64,000 nt of DNA from Nereocystis luetkeana (Eukaryota > Sar > Phaeophyceae > Laminariales > Laminariaceae), in contig JARUPZ010000003.1 in the NCBI GenBank assembly GCA_031213475.1, positions 11,565,127-11,629,126 on the forward strand, read 5' to 3'. Of the stretch, positions 1 to 12,800 are shown in pieces (the stretch's first letter is position 1; each line of letters opens with the position of its first letter). The notes beneath the pieces are model-generated. The model was not told the DNA's origin. It was given only the letters and a program-made list of their open reading frames with translations, and ran no database searches. Position numbers and translations under genes: made by a program.

Positions 1-403
1 GGACCGTTGACGGGCGGTGGGGTATAAAAGAGGGTTTGCCAAATGGAGGGGAAAAGGTGAGCAAGTATAGGAGCGCCTTCAAGAAGCGAAGGATGGGACA
101 TGTGTTAGGTTTTGAGTGATGTGTAGACTACCTACTCTATTAATACAGTAGTTACTGCGGAATTTTCGGGGATACTTCGATCCAAGACGGACCGGAACAT
201 GTAATGATACGGCACGATACATTTGTCGGGGGAGCGAAAATCAAGCGTAACGCTAAAAAGTCACGCGGGTCGAACTACACTCGCTATGCGGCAGACTCGT
301 GACACGGAGAATACTCCAGCCGCAAAAAGCGCGGCCACACGAAAGGGGGGCGATGGAATCACGGGCCATAGTATTGAGCAATGCCATGGCATGTAAGGGT
401 GGC

Positions 404-570
404 GGCTTATTGTCCGAGCTCCCTACTCCTCGCATGAAGAGCTAGTCAACATATCAACCCCCGAAATACCACTCCGAAGAACGTTCGGCTTATTGTCTGA
501 GCTTCCTACTCCTCGCATGAAGAGCTAGTCAACATCTCAACCCCCGAAATACCACTCCGAATAACGTTTT
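404..570. repeat. Direct repeat, two ~83-bp units
   Basis: Units at about 404-486 and 487-570 differ by only a few bases; both contain CCTACTCCTCGCATGAAGAG and CCCCCGAAATACCACTCC. A diverged relative (TGAGCTTCTCCTCACAGG...GAACATCTCACCCG) appears at about 13550-13605, so the unit belongs to a dispersed family. Confidence 0.8.
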
Positions 571-864
571 ACCGCATATCCCGACCGACATTTCTAAGCG
601 CTGTTAATAGTCCTAAAGAAAACACGTTTTGGGACAGGCTACTTCATCAAAACTATTCGAACTTCCGCGTTACGCTTCCTCGACTGCTGGCGCCGGGAGA
701 TATATCAGCGATATGGAGGTGGACTGGCTCAACCTTCCTACTGGGCGCGTTTTTTCTATAGCAATGGTATTACGGTAGTAGCTGGTGTGGTTCGAAGCCG
801 GCAGGAACGGATAAACACGTACAGCATTAGGCGTATCAACGGAGGCTACACGTACAACGAGTTC

Positions 865-1260
865 GGTCCGAGTAGATCACATCGAGCGTGATGATAGATA
901 TCAGATACATACATTGGTAGATACTCTGTAGATAGATATCATCGACTTTGATGTTAGATCAGGTATCATGGAACATGGTAGACTTCATCGAGTATGGTAT
1001 TCTAGAATATTCTCGAGCATGTTACCGGTCGATCTCATCGAGTACGTTAGATCTCATGGATAATAGGTAGACATCATCAAGTATCGTACACCTCATCGAG
1101 AACGGTGATATAACACATCGGCTATGGTATGGCCCATCTAATGGAGTGAGACGGTGGAGCCCATCGAATATGTATGCTAGATCTCACCGACTATGTATGC
1201 TAGACCTCGTCGACTACGCATGGTAGGTCTTGTCGAGAATGATTCTATCGATGGATATCA
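865..1260. repeat. Degenerate minisatellite, TAGATCTCATCGAGTATGGT-like
   Basis: About a dozen imperfect units of 27-32 bp share the core TAGAYCTCATCGAGTATG with local decay. No gene signal was seen inside. Confidence 0.7.
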
Positions 1261-1766
1261 CGTTTTTTGTAGATCTCACACCGACCACGGCAGATCTCCT
1301 CCAGTCTGCGGTAGCGCGCAGATCCTTGCATACCTACCGCCCGTGTCGAATAGGCGTGCCTCCACCCCGGTCACAATGTTGCGCTCGCGAATTTCTTCCC
1401 TTCAGCATCACTGGTGAAGTAATCGGTACGCAATGGCATCGTTGCGAAATAATGAGATCACTCATGATGGCATAGATCGGCGTACTACACACCAGGTACT
1501 GGCTTTGAATATGAATATAGGTCAAGCATCCAGGTCTGATTGGTCACCTTTTCCGTGTGCCTGACGGGTCGCTAGATTATGAATTCCCATTTATATGTGG
1601 ATGGTTTGGTTGGGATGAGAGCTACCCATTGTCGGTCAGCAAATGCAATACTAACACTAACATTCGTGTACGACGTATTTGAATACCACCTTGTGGTGGA
1701 CTGACTCAACGCACCCGAATCGTCCTCAAACATCGTCCTGTTTCGCGGCATATGGCGGCTGTTTAG

Positions 1767-4700
1767 CGTTGCAAGGGGAGCCAAGATAGCCTTCTTCGAC
1801 GTCAGCGGCGAGGACGACGGAAGCGTGCTCGATGTCCCCTACCCGGACGGTAAGATGTCTACAGTACCTTCACCCCGTCAAACTATTTAGAAGAAAAACA
1901 AATCTGTTCACGGCCTTCCGGCCGTTTAGCATAAAAAGGTGTACCGTGACAGAAAGCGGTATCTCCCGGTGTGGTTTGTTGGGGCCTTGAGCTGACTTTC
2001 TACCGTCAACTGGCGTAAAAACCGCCGACATACCGTTTCACGGCGATTTTTGCGAGACTCCCAAACTTATCCCACCCTAATTTCAAGCAGTTTTCTGTTA
2101 AAAAGGTGGGTGCAGTTCTAAAGGGGTCTAATGAACCAATTATTTAGCGTTGCACCCACGTTTTTGGTATTAGAAACAAATCGAATTACTGTACTTTGGA
2201 ACGATTTCTGAAGTATTTGGTAGTAACATGGGTTAACAATGTAAAGCATTCGTAACCGTTTATTCTCGAGTTTTTGTCTCCAAGGAAAGCATGCATTCCT
2301 TGGTTTTCTTGTTCATAGGGGGGGGGCTGATGAGTGATCACCGTTGAAGGCCATCATGCTGCACATTCATCATTGGTTGGCCAACACAATACTAGTACTA
2401 ATATTAATACTATTAATAATAGGAATACTAATACTCATACCACTACTGTGTAATACTAGTAATAATACTAATACTACTATAATAATGCTATTACTAATAG
2501 TAGTACTAATACTAATACTAACGCTAATAATAGTACCAATACTGATACTAATACTGATACTAATACTGATACTGATACTGATACTGATACTGATACTGAT
2601 ACTGATACTAACACAAATACTGTTAATAGTCATGAAGGGTGCCAGCAGGGGACACATAACAGTTGTCGTTTCAAGTCAGCGGCTGGTATCCTTATTTATT
2701 CGTTCGCTTGCTACGGTTGGTGGCACGGCAGTGAAAGTGATGCAGCGACGATGTGACGGACAGTTGTATGCGCGTGTTGTACGAAGGGTTCAGGCCACCA
2801 GGGAAGTGCAAGTGATACACGCCTTGTATGAACGATACGATCAGGGGACCGCAATGGGTTAAGTTTAGAAAGCGGACCATGCATATGCTGCAGGCACAAA
2901 ACATGAACGGCATGCTTCTGCCAAGAGGACTCGTCGAGGCATATTATCTTCTCTTTTACCAGGCACGATGCCGCCCCGATCAAACCAGGCCTTTTGACCT
3001 AATCATACCTCCCCCCCCGTCCCCCCGCCCCCACCATAAACTGACCTACCGTACCGCAGCTCCTTCAACAATGCCACCACGCCCAACCCCAACAACACCA
3101 ACTGATAACGCCCCCCCCCTCCCCCCCCCCCCCCCCCCCCCCGCGCCCTCCCCTCCCTCCCCCCACCCAACTCCCCCGCTCCCCCCCCGCCCTCCTCCTC
3201 CCCCATCTCCTAAACATACTATATATTCCGTCGTGCACGTTACCAACCATAACATCTCCTATAAAATGAGCAATGCTTTCATTTACTCCGCCCCTTCGTA
3301 TCCTTGTGCTCCACCCGCATACGTTAACCCGCATACGTTAACCCGCATACGTTAACCTGCATACGTTAACCCACATACGTTAATACCAACGAATTCACCC
3401 ATGTGTAACGTTACACTCCATGCGCTTTACAAACAATTGTTCCACCTCTTTTTATGGCTATACTCCGTATACATAACTGTTTATTTCACCCCCCCCAATA
3501 TAACCTTACACAACCGTGTTCCATACATGAAACTCAACATGCCACCCATTTATAATACTATGCTCTACATGCTGGACACACCTTTCTGGCCTTATACTAC
3601 TGCACGCATAAACCATAATTCGTATATAACTCTTAACTATTGTTTTATCCCTTGCAACATTATGCTCCATGCACACGTATACATATATCACCGATATCAC
3701 CGATATCACCGATATCACTGATATCACCGATATCACTGATATCACCGATATCACCGATATCACCGATACCACCGATACCACCGATATCACCGATATCACC
3801 GATATCACCGATACCACCGATATCACCGATACCACCGATATCACCGATACCACCGATATCACCGATACCACCATCAAATCAGCTCGACAAGTGTGGCAAG
3901 CCGCGGCATCTACGGGCGCCGCCATCCACTCCAACTCCTGGGGGTACTACGGCTGCGTCGTCGGTGACTCCACGTACTACAACGACCAATACCTCGTCGA
4001 AAACCCGAGCCACCTCCTCATCTTCGCCGCCGGGAACAAGGGCGACGCCTCCAAGGATTTGTGCAGCATCACCACTCCCGCCACGGGAAAAAACTGTCTG
4101 GCGGTGGGTAGCTCCAGGTCCGGGATAACGCGGTTTGCGGTGGGCAGCACCATCGACGAGGTTTCCGGATTTTCGGGTCGCGGTCCCCTTGCCGACGGGA
4201 GGATCAAACCTGATGTGAGTAGAAGCACTGATTGGCAACCGCCGCGATGAGGGACCAGCAGTTCGCACTTTTTGGGCAACAGCTAGTGCACACCTCAGAC
4301 AGATCAGACAGATCATGATCTATCTATCTACATTAGATCATCTACCGTAGTTCCTCGCACCCGCGCCTTTGTGAAAATGTTTTTTTCGGGACCTGCATGT
4401 TTTTTTCGAAGGTAGTTCCTGGGTAAAGTATCTCACTAAGTGTATCATATTTCCTTAGCCCTTTTAGAACTGCAGTCCCGTTTTGGGGACACACCAGTCA
4501 AATTCTAAGTAGTTTCCCCCCCGAACGGGACTGCGGTCCTAAAAGGGTGTCAGTGGTTGGCCCAGGCGTGCGATCGGTTTACAGCATTCAAACCTTTTAA
4601 TGAGGAGAGCCTCAAAAATAAATTCATCTACCGTTGCCGTGGCATGCACCCAGGTACAAGCAGTAGTGGTAGTAGTAGCAGCAGTAGTAGTAATACAGTA

Positions 4701-7700
4701 GTAGTAGTAGCAGTAGCACTATTACGGGCGACGATAGTAAATAGGACCTACGGTACACCCAAAAACCTCCCCTTTTTTTGCTAACAATGTTTGGTCCTAT
4801 TTGCTACGGTACCCCACGGTAGTAGTAGGTTTCCTTTCTTTGTTCGGTTTTCGTCTTTGTTTGTTCCTTCTTTTTCTTTCTTTTTTCTGGGAATGCTTTC
4901 TAACTCATCGACGCCGATTAAAAACTCCTTCATGCTATAGACAGTGTCGAACGACACTACATATCATAACCACAACAATAGTAACAAATAATCAATACCA
5001 ATCGCAGAGACTAAAGATAAGCCGGAAGTGGACCTTGTGCATAGATTTCCTGTTTGGTTTCTTGGTTTTCTTCTTTTTGGGGAACGTTTACAAGTGGTCA
5101 ATGATGAAGATCATCAGGCTGCCTGCACGCCATATTAATGTGACATCAATAGTCAATAAATGAACCCTGTTATCCCCAGTACCACTCCCTTTGATTTTTT
5201 GTCTTCCAAGTCTATAATTCCAAGCAGTTAGATGTGCCCCTTGCTTTAAAAAAGGTTGCCGTGTTCGACACGGGACGGGCGTGGCTCGTGATTGATTGCA
5301 TCGGGACTGTTTTAGTCACATGGTACGAATATAGGCGGGAGCGTGCGAGAAAAAAAACGAACGGTATAAAATGTCTATGTAGTCAAGAACTTGTTGGTTA
5401 CTTCTACAGTCAAAAGAAGCCGGGATCAACCGCCTAGGCCGCATATCATACATGTGTACACGTGCGCGATGAAAAAAAAAGGCGTTCGCCGCTGTTGATC
5501 GATGATCGACGGTAGAAAAAAGGGACACGTTGCTCACTCAATGAATCGTATCGATCGGGATGGACTCGCACCTAAAACGTGCAAACGGACGATAGAGGCA
5601 CTGCCGCGCCTTTTTTTGGGCTGAACGACTGATGGGGGCTCTCAAACCGAACAACTACCCAACATGGATCATTTTTACGAGGCCCCATAACAATCTGGGA
5701 GATAGGATTTTTAGGTTGGTGGGCTGTTTAGGTATTTTGGTTCCTGTTGGGATCAAGGAACGGGCGAAGACTCAACCCGACCCCTGACTCTAACCCTAAC
5801 CCTAACCCTAACCCGCAGCCCAAACGGGGCAAAACTGGCCATAAACGGGGCTGCGCCGCGTTTGCATCGAACCAGGAAATTTCTAATTACGGACGACGAT
5901 TCCGAAGTGCAGACCGCGCTACGCAATTTTCAAGTCAAAAACATCCCTAAAGATCCTACCTCCCAGATTGCTGAACCTAGTCTTTTTTACAGACCCTGCT
6001 AATACAAGCCTGGAACCTTTTAGGGCAAACTGCACTCCCTGTTAACCCTTTTAGTACCGCAGTTCCGTTTTGGGAGCAAACTACTTATAATTAGAGTGTT
6101 TTGTCCCCACTTATGGGAGTGCGGTTCTAAAAGGGTTAACACAAGACTGGAACCTTTTGTTTAGGGCAAACTGCACTCCCATAAGTGGGGACAAGCCGCT
6201 CAAATCCCAAGTAGTTTGTAACCCTAAACGGGACTATATACAGTCCTGCAGTAAATGGGTTTATAGACGTAGGCCATGGGTTGATAGACCGGGCTAATAA
6301 ACGTGCATTCTTTTTTACTCAAGAGCCAGTTTTTGGGTGATTTGGTAAATGACTTACAGTAGTGTTGTGTAGTAATAGTAACAGTGTAGAGCTCTTCTGC
6401 AAGTGAGGAATAGCGCAAGAGAAACATGAAAAGACGCACCCCCTACCGTATTCAGCACGCCTCCGTACCATACCAACACCCTGCTACAACAGCACGGCGC
6501 GACACGGAAGCGCGGCAGGTTTGTCGGGAGACTCTATGTATGTACCGTACTCGTACCTCTATAGGCTTTTTTTCGACGTACCAACCAGTCCTTCAATCCA
6601 CCGTCCGCTGTTTTGCCTGAGTGCGTGTCTTTGTTTGTGCGTGTGTTCGTTAGAGCAGGTTGTGGCGCCGGGCGACATGGTCATCTCGGCGCGATCGGCG
6701 GGCTACAGCGGCGAGCAAACCTGCCAGCTCGACGTCAGGGACGGTAAGGAGAAAGACGAGCCGCTTGCTCGAGTCGTGAACACACTTTCACGTATTTGTG
6801 TTTTTTGTTGTCGTTGTTGTGACCACCATCCGACTACAGCAGTATGTGCAGGCAGTATTAAATGGCCTTCAGCGTCCATCGCTCGTGAATATTCCCAGAA
6901 CATTCCTGGGCGGAGTAAAGAAGAAAAAAAAACATGCGGAACAAAAACAAAATCACATATTTATTACGTACCAGGTATATTATAAAGAACTGGATAACAT
7001 GGTGCACCTGTCCCACATACTACCTGTGTCGATCGAAGAGGCTGCTGCGACCACGAAAAAAGTGTTATTTGTATGATATTACCACCACAACGGAATTGCC
7101 ACGCCATGAGATCGATCGCCGTAAACCATCGCCCCCCGTGGGCTGAACGAACTCATGTGTCGCTAAACCATGTGCTTCGCCGTATCGCTACGTACACCAC
7201 GTCCTCAATCATGTGCTAAACCATGTACTGCTTGCCCACCTCGAACGGCAGGCACAAGCATGTCAACCCCGATCGTTGCCGGCGCTCTGGCGATAGTGCG
7301 CCAGTACTTCCGACAAGGGGTAAGCATCACCAACAGCAAGAAACACCTGAGAGCTCGCCTTCTGGTGATGATGAGGATGATGATGATGATGTCGACATGG
7401 CAGCACATGTGGTTTTAGGCTCTGTACCATATAGTGGTGAACAACAAACACATTGATTGATGGAACGCTGCATCGGGCGACCTGCTGGGGTTTAAGATTG
7501 TCTGGATGTATTCGTACGAGCAGACGGAGGTCATCGTAGCTATCCTTGTAGCATACCGGATGACGGTTCCTCTCTTGTGTACGGCTAACTTCACTCCTAA
7601 CCCACACACGCCCTTAAAAAAGCAAGGCGCCCCCCCACCCCCCCCCCCCCCTCTAATCCCGCCCCCCAGGGCTTGCAATTTTAACCGATATCAGACCGTG

Positions 7701-8441
7701 ATCACACTTGTCAAGTATGCGCACAAATCCTGTAGCGAAGCCAACGGTGACATGCATCGTGTCAAGCTTTGGTAAAAAAACGGTCCTTCATGCTCGGGCA
7801 CCGCACGTCAAAATCACGCTATCTATTCTCATGAAAGGATAGCAACGACTCGGTTTGGCCGTTGTTTCAGTGCCGAACCGCCCCACACTAAACATGGTAC
7901 ATACCCACACACATACACACTAAACACGTTTTTTTTCCCATTGGCTTGATCCGCTCGTGTGATGCCGGAATTATATCTAAATGATCTGTCATGACCTACG
8001 GTATCAAGTTGTTCTCCTCCTTAGACCTCGTTTTGATGCGGCCTTGCGAATACGGCCTTCGTATTTGCGCTCAACTGCATGCAGTGGTACACCGAAGACG
8101 TCGCGGCGAGGGATCTGTGCGGCGCGGGGAGCAAGTTCAACTGCATGCAGCGCGGGAAGTTTGTCCCCAGTGGCGCCTTGCTTAAGGTACGCTACCCTAG
8201 CCTTTTAAGTCTAGGGAATAGTCTAGGCACTAGTCTGGGCATTGTGCCGGGCGTTAGGCTAGGCGGTAGTCTATAATAGGCGTTGGGTTAGACATGACGC
8301 CAGGCGTTAGTCTACAGTAGGCAATAATCTCGTCTAGGCGGTAGTCTAATGTAGAAAGGAAAGAGAAGAACAAAAGCTTAAGCTTTGTCAAGCTCACCAC
8401 ACTTCCACACAATCTGCGTCGTGTTCTCGTCGCTCATGTAG

Positions 8442-8473
<32 letters not shown>

Positions 8474-9311
8474 GCCGCGTTGTTGACTTCTCTCGCGAAC
8501 GAAACAAACATCAACAAGACGTTCGTTTCTCCTAGCCGCGTTAAGCTTACCCCCCTTTCCACATATGTATCGTGTTGTTGTTGTTGGGGTTCTCTCGCAA
8601 GAAAAACACAAAAGCATAAAAGGCGTTCGTTCGTTTCCCTTCCTGAGCTTCGGTTCTGATATCCTGACTTCCAGCGGGCTGGTCATGACCCACGGTGCTG
8701 GCGGGATGAGCGGTCAGTATATCGATCCCCCACGGCACACCAGCCAAGCAGACCACCGCTTCGGGTTGGGGATAGGAGTATGGTTAAGGTCACAGGGCAG
8801 CTGTCGCCAAGAGCTCGCGCCAGAGCGGGATGCTTGTAGCTGTCGTCAACTCGTGCGCGTTGACTGACGGCGTACGTACATTGCGTCGGACTGCAGGAAG
8901 GCAACCCCAAAGGGACCCTTTTTCTATTCTTGGCGTCGTCACAATTAGAACAGAAAAAACACACACACAACAACAACAAAAAACTCGCATGTTACGTCGG
9001 ACTGCTTCAGGAAGCTCGAAAGAAAAGGCTCCCGATTCTGTTTAGATACAGCAGCCGCTAAAAAAAATGGGGAACAAAAAAAGTATTAATAGTAGCATTC
9101 GCATATAACCCTTGTTATTTTGAGTGAGCAGGCGGTTATGGTCCACGGCGCTGACGCGATGGGCGGCTCGTCTTCGCCCGACGGCAGCAGAGGATTCGGC
9201 AGGGTTCTCCTGGAAGGCTCCCTTCCCGTTCGGGGGGAGGGTTCTACGACAATGTACTTCGACGACGACGCGGTGGTGCTAGCAGGGATGACCACCGACT
9301 ACGTCGTAACG
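1767..9311 (+). CDS. Subtilase catalytic part (six exons): Asn and Ser regions
   Basis: Exon 1767-1849 reads VARGAKIAFFDVS then LDVPYPD, the segment that follows the catalytic His in this family. Exon 3883-4214 holds the IHSNSWG strand and AAGNKG, whose Asn is the oxyanion-hole residue, then SGFSGRGPLADGRIKPD. Exon 6659-6743 continues VVAPGDMVISARSAGYSG. Exon 7252-7319 holds GTSMSTPIVAGALAIVRQYF with the nucleophile Ser. Exon 8085-8186 ends FVPSGALLK, and 9132-9311 continues AVMVHGADAMGG, then GSRGFGRVLLEGSLPV. The joins fall exactly where S8 proteins read without a gap, for example KPD/VVAPG, RDG/TSMSTP and GALLK/AVMVHG. All motifs visible in this half are intact, so the enzyme is probably active if the upstream Asp and His exons are. 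The acceptor at 3882 sits directly behind a 9-bp microsatellite instead of an ordinary pyrimidine tract. Confidence 0.9.
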
Positions 9312-9404
9312 GTGAGTCGGGACGCGCCGTATTTATTATCTACGTATTTATCTATATGTCGATTTATCTATCTATTTGTTTATCTATCTATCTATCTATC
9401 TATA

Positions 9405-9447
<43 letters not shown>

Positions 9448-9827
9448 ATATATCTACTTATCTATATGTCATATATTTTTTTTTTTGCTCATCCCATTTA
9501 TTATCTTCGCACATCTTCTTCTCTCTCTCCTTCCAACTCGTAACTCAGATCCATCCGGGGTCACATAGCAGGCTCTTCTCCCCCCTTCCCCCTTCCCGCT
9601 ACGGTACGTGCCTTCATTTTTATCGCGAGAAGATTTCAGCCTTTTTTTCCCTCGTCGACTCGCATCGAATTGTGCCTACCCACGCTGCAAGGCGCTCTCA
9701 ACAATTGAATCCTTTTTTTTATTTTTGCAAATAAAGTCAAATGTCCGACCCACCTGGGGCTCGAATCCAGGACTCAAACACATGTAGAATTCGAGGTTAA
9801 CCACTTGAACCACCGGGGCGACCGCGG

Positions 9828-9866
<39 letters not shown>

Positions 9867-12800
9867 ACGTCTATCTATATATCTATCTGTCAATCTACTA
9901 TCTATCTATACATCTATCTATCTATATATATATCTGTCAATCTATCTATCTATCTATCTATCCATCCATCATCCCTCTATCTATCTATCTGATCTATCTG
10001 GTTACTTTCGGAAACGGTACAAAATAAGTCACGCCAGACACCAAAAATATCTTTCACTATTTATTAGTAATGCCGACTGTTTCGTCCACAAAAGCCTGCG
10101 GGCAGTTCTAAAATCACAAGCTAGTGTGTGACCATGACTACCAACCTCCACTATCAATGCTACTATTACTAATGGCCGTGATGTGCTTATCTCGGGTAAC
10201 CGACCCCACCATGGAGCGTGTCTTAACCCTCTCGTGACTTCAGAGACTAAAAATTGACGCCACGTATTGACGACTACCGCAACGAGCACTCACTGCGTTA
10301 GTGGGGACGATGATACCAATTATTGGTGTCCGAGTTACAAGGGTTACAATGTATACAATGGTTACAATGGTTACAATGGTTGCAATGGATACAATGGTTA
10401 TAATGGTTGAAATAAATTCGTACGGCACTGGAACAAGATTATCCTTCCAGTACCGGGCAAGAAAGTTGTCGTTGTTTTGGTCGCTATCGCTATCAAAGAG
10501 GTCTCAAACGGGGTTAAACCGTAGCCCCACTGGTCGGAGTAGCATGTGGCATGTGGCCATCACGAGCACCCTTTCATCACGACGGAAGTCATGCCAGGCA
10601 GTAATCATAAGAATCTAATGTCGTTTATAAACACAGGGTGATTATATGTGTTTTTTGGGGGGACCATCGTCGGTTTTAATAACTACCAATATAAATATAT
10701 CACCATGACCCCTGCCGTAATACCGCCACCCGTGTGCTGTGCTGTGCTGTGCTTTGCTGCGCTTCTTCTGTCAGGTGGACGACCTGACGGTAGAACTGAA
10801 GGTGACTTTGGTGTGGATGGACCCTCCGGTCCTTACCTTCGTCGGCCGGCAACTGTTGCACGACCTCGACCTCATGCTTTTCTCTTCCACCGGTGAGCAG
10901 AGCTACTATTCATATCAGATTCTTAGTGTTGCTATTCACAGCCGATTCACCGTGCAGTCGTTGCGCATCTTTTTTTTTTCTCGCGTTTCTTTCTTGTTAA
11001 ACTGCCACATCAGTGTGCCTGGTACCTGCTGAGGACGCCAGGGCCTACACACGCCTGCCCCAGACATCACGCGTGCAGCATGATTGATGCCTATCATAGC
11101 ATCACAACTATACGCAGCATGATTGATGCCTGTCATAACATCATAACTATGCGGGTAGGGGGGGATAAAAATAGCTAGAAGAGTAGAAAATGACTTGATT
11201 TTGCTACAGCAGTGAGTATAGTGTGCATTCATTACTTTACGCAAGAGAGGGAAACGATGTCGAAGAGACACCGCAGCTGCTGTGATGTGAGCCATCTTCG
11301 GAATCTCACCTTCGCAAGCTGCGCCTAAATAAAAAAATCCGGTCGCGTATTTATTTGAAAAATCTGTCGGTGTATATGTAATGAACCTTTCTACCGGCAT
11401 TCATCCGCCCCTTTTTCCACCCTTTATTCGTCGGCCACTTCTTTTTTCTTGCCCTGGTACATTCGACCAGTTGTCGGTGCAGGTTTCGTTCGCCCTGTGC
11501 AGGACGTTTCCGTGAACACTGTTATTTTCTGCACCTGGTACTTTAGTATCCGTTCGTTGTGTTTGCCACCCAGCAATGTTCATGCATACGCAGCGTTCGT
11601 CACACACAACCAACTATTGTCTGCTGCAGAAAGAAGACCAACAAAACTCACCAGGGAGACCAAAAACGGAAGCCTTTCGTTCATCTCTGGCTCCTCTTGT
11701 CTCCCCTCGTCATGCTCTGCGAGAGGGGCTCACGTAGATCACATGCATATACATACCCATTGTCCTTCCTCTTGTCTACCGCACGCAATACACTACCAAT
11801 TACACCAAAAGCGACCCCCCCGCCCCCCCCCCATAACTCTGCGCGTAACAACGCCGCCTTCCCTGCCACCCCCCCTATTTTATATACTGTAGGTTGGGTT
11901 GGCGTCGGTTGGCAACGACACTGTGAAACATGCTGCTCACTACGTGAGCTAGATATCCAGGGCACCGTTTTTTTCTTCTTTTTTTTTTGACGGTCGGCCA
12001 CAGCTCGTTGTTGAGATACAGAATTTGTGCGAGGTGAACAACCTTGACTCCGCACAAGTGGGGATGGTCGTCTCACGTACCTGATACCAGGTAGTATTTA
12101 TGGCAAGGCACTCAAGAGGCAGTTGCATAGTACTCCCATTGCTGTCTCTGGAAGTGGCTACACCGGAAATTAAATTAACTCATCATTGAAGCTGTCATCC
12201 ATATGCAAGTCCGCCTCACAAGCGGAGCGGTTCTTAGTACAGTAGGATGCAGCTCACTCTCCATGCGACTCGCCGGACACCTCACGGCGCTTCGCGCTTG
12301 GTGCAAGCAATTTCTGCCTGGTCGGTGAAAACCGGACATGCTCCGTCCCGGCATTGTAGGGATATGAGGGCCTATGGTCATACGACTACGGCCATGCATG
12401 AGATCGAGTACATCTCTCCTATCGAGTACACACACCCCCCCGCCCCTTCACGTATGATGATCCTTGACTGCAAAGGGACTGCACCAATATATTCGAACGG
12501 CCTAACCGAAAGTTGTGATACGGTGAACAATATCAAGAGGGTTTTGGTAACTGTGTCACCGCAAGCGTGCCCCCCCCCCCAGTATACTTCTTCGTCACGT
12601 AACGCCTCCTTCCCCTCCCCCCCTCCCCCCCCCCCTACGGTTGATGAATCTTTGACCGAAAAAGGGGCGCACCGATCGATGTATTCCAACAAAATATCCG
12701 AACACCGTGATACGGAAAAATGTTTCGAGAGGGTTGTGCCGGTGCTATCCCCCCCCCCCCCCCCCCCTCAGTACTTTTCTCAGGGTTAACGCAATGCCTC

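Larger units (their letters stand above)
1..1766. other. Intron or upstream sequence of the subtilase; no exon recognised
   Basis: No S8 Asp or His motif and no other protein-like exon was seen on either strand. The stretch holds a tandem direct repeat (404-570) and a degenerate 27-30 bp repeat field (about 865-1260). It is most simply the intron before the exon at 1767. Confidence 0.5.

Noticed and set aside
2344..2862. 172-codon frame rich in Ile and Leu
   Set aside because: Produced by the ACTAAT/ACTGAT microsatellite; no splice or family support.
9800..9820. A tRNA gene suggested by A- and B-box-like sequence
   Set aside because: The boxes belong to the SINE head; no complete cloverleaf with an acceptor stem was seen, and an identical arrangement recurs in the copy at 55660.
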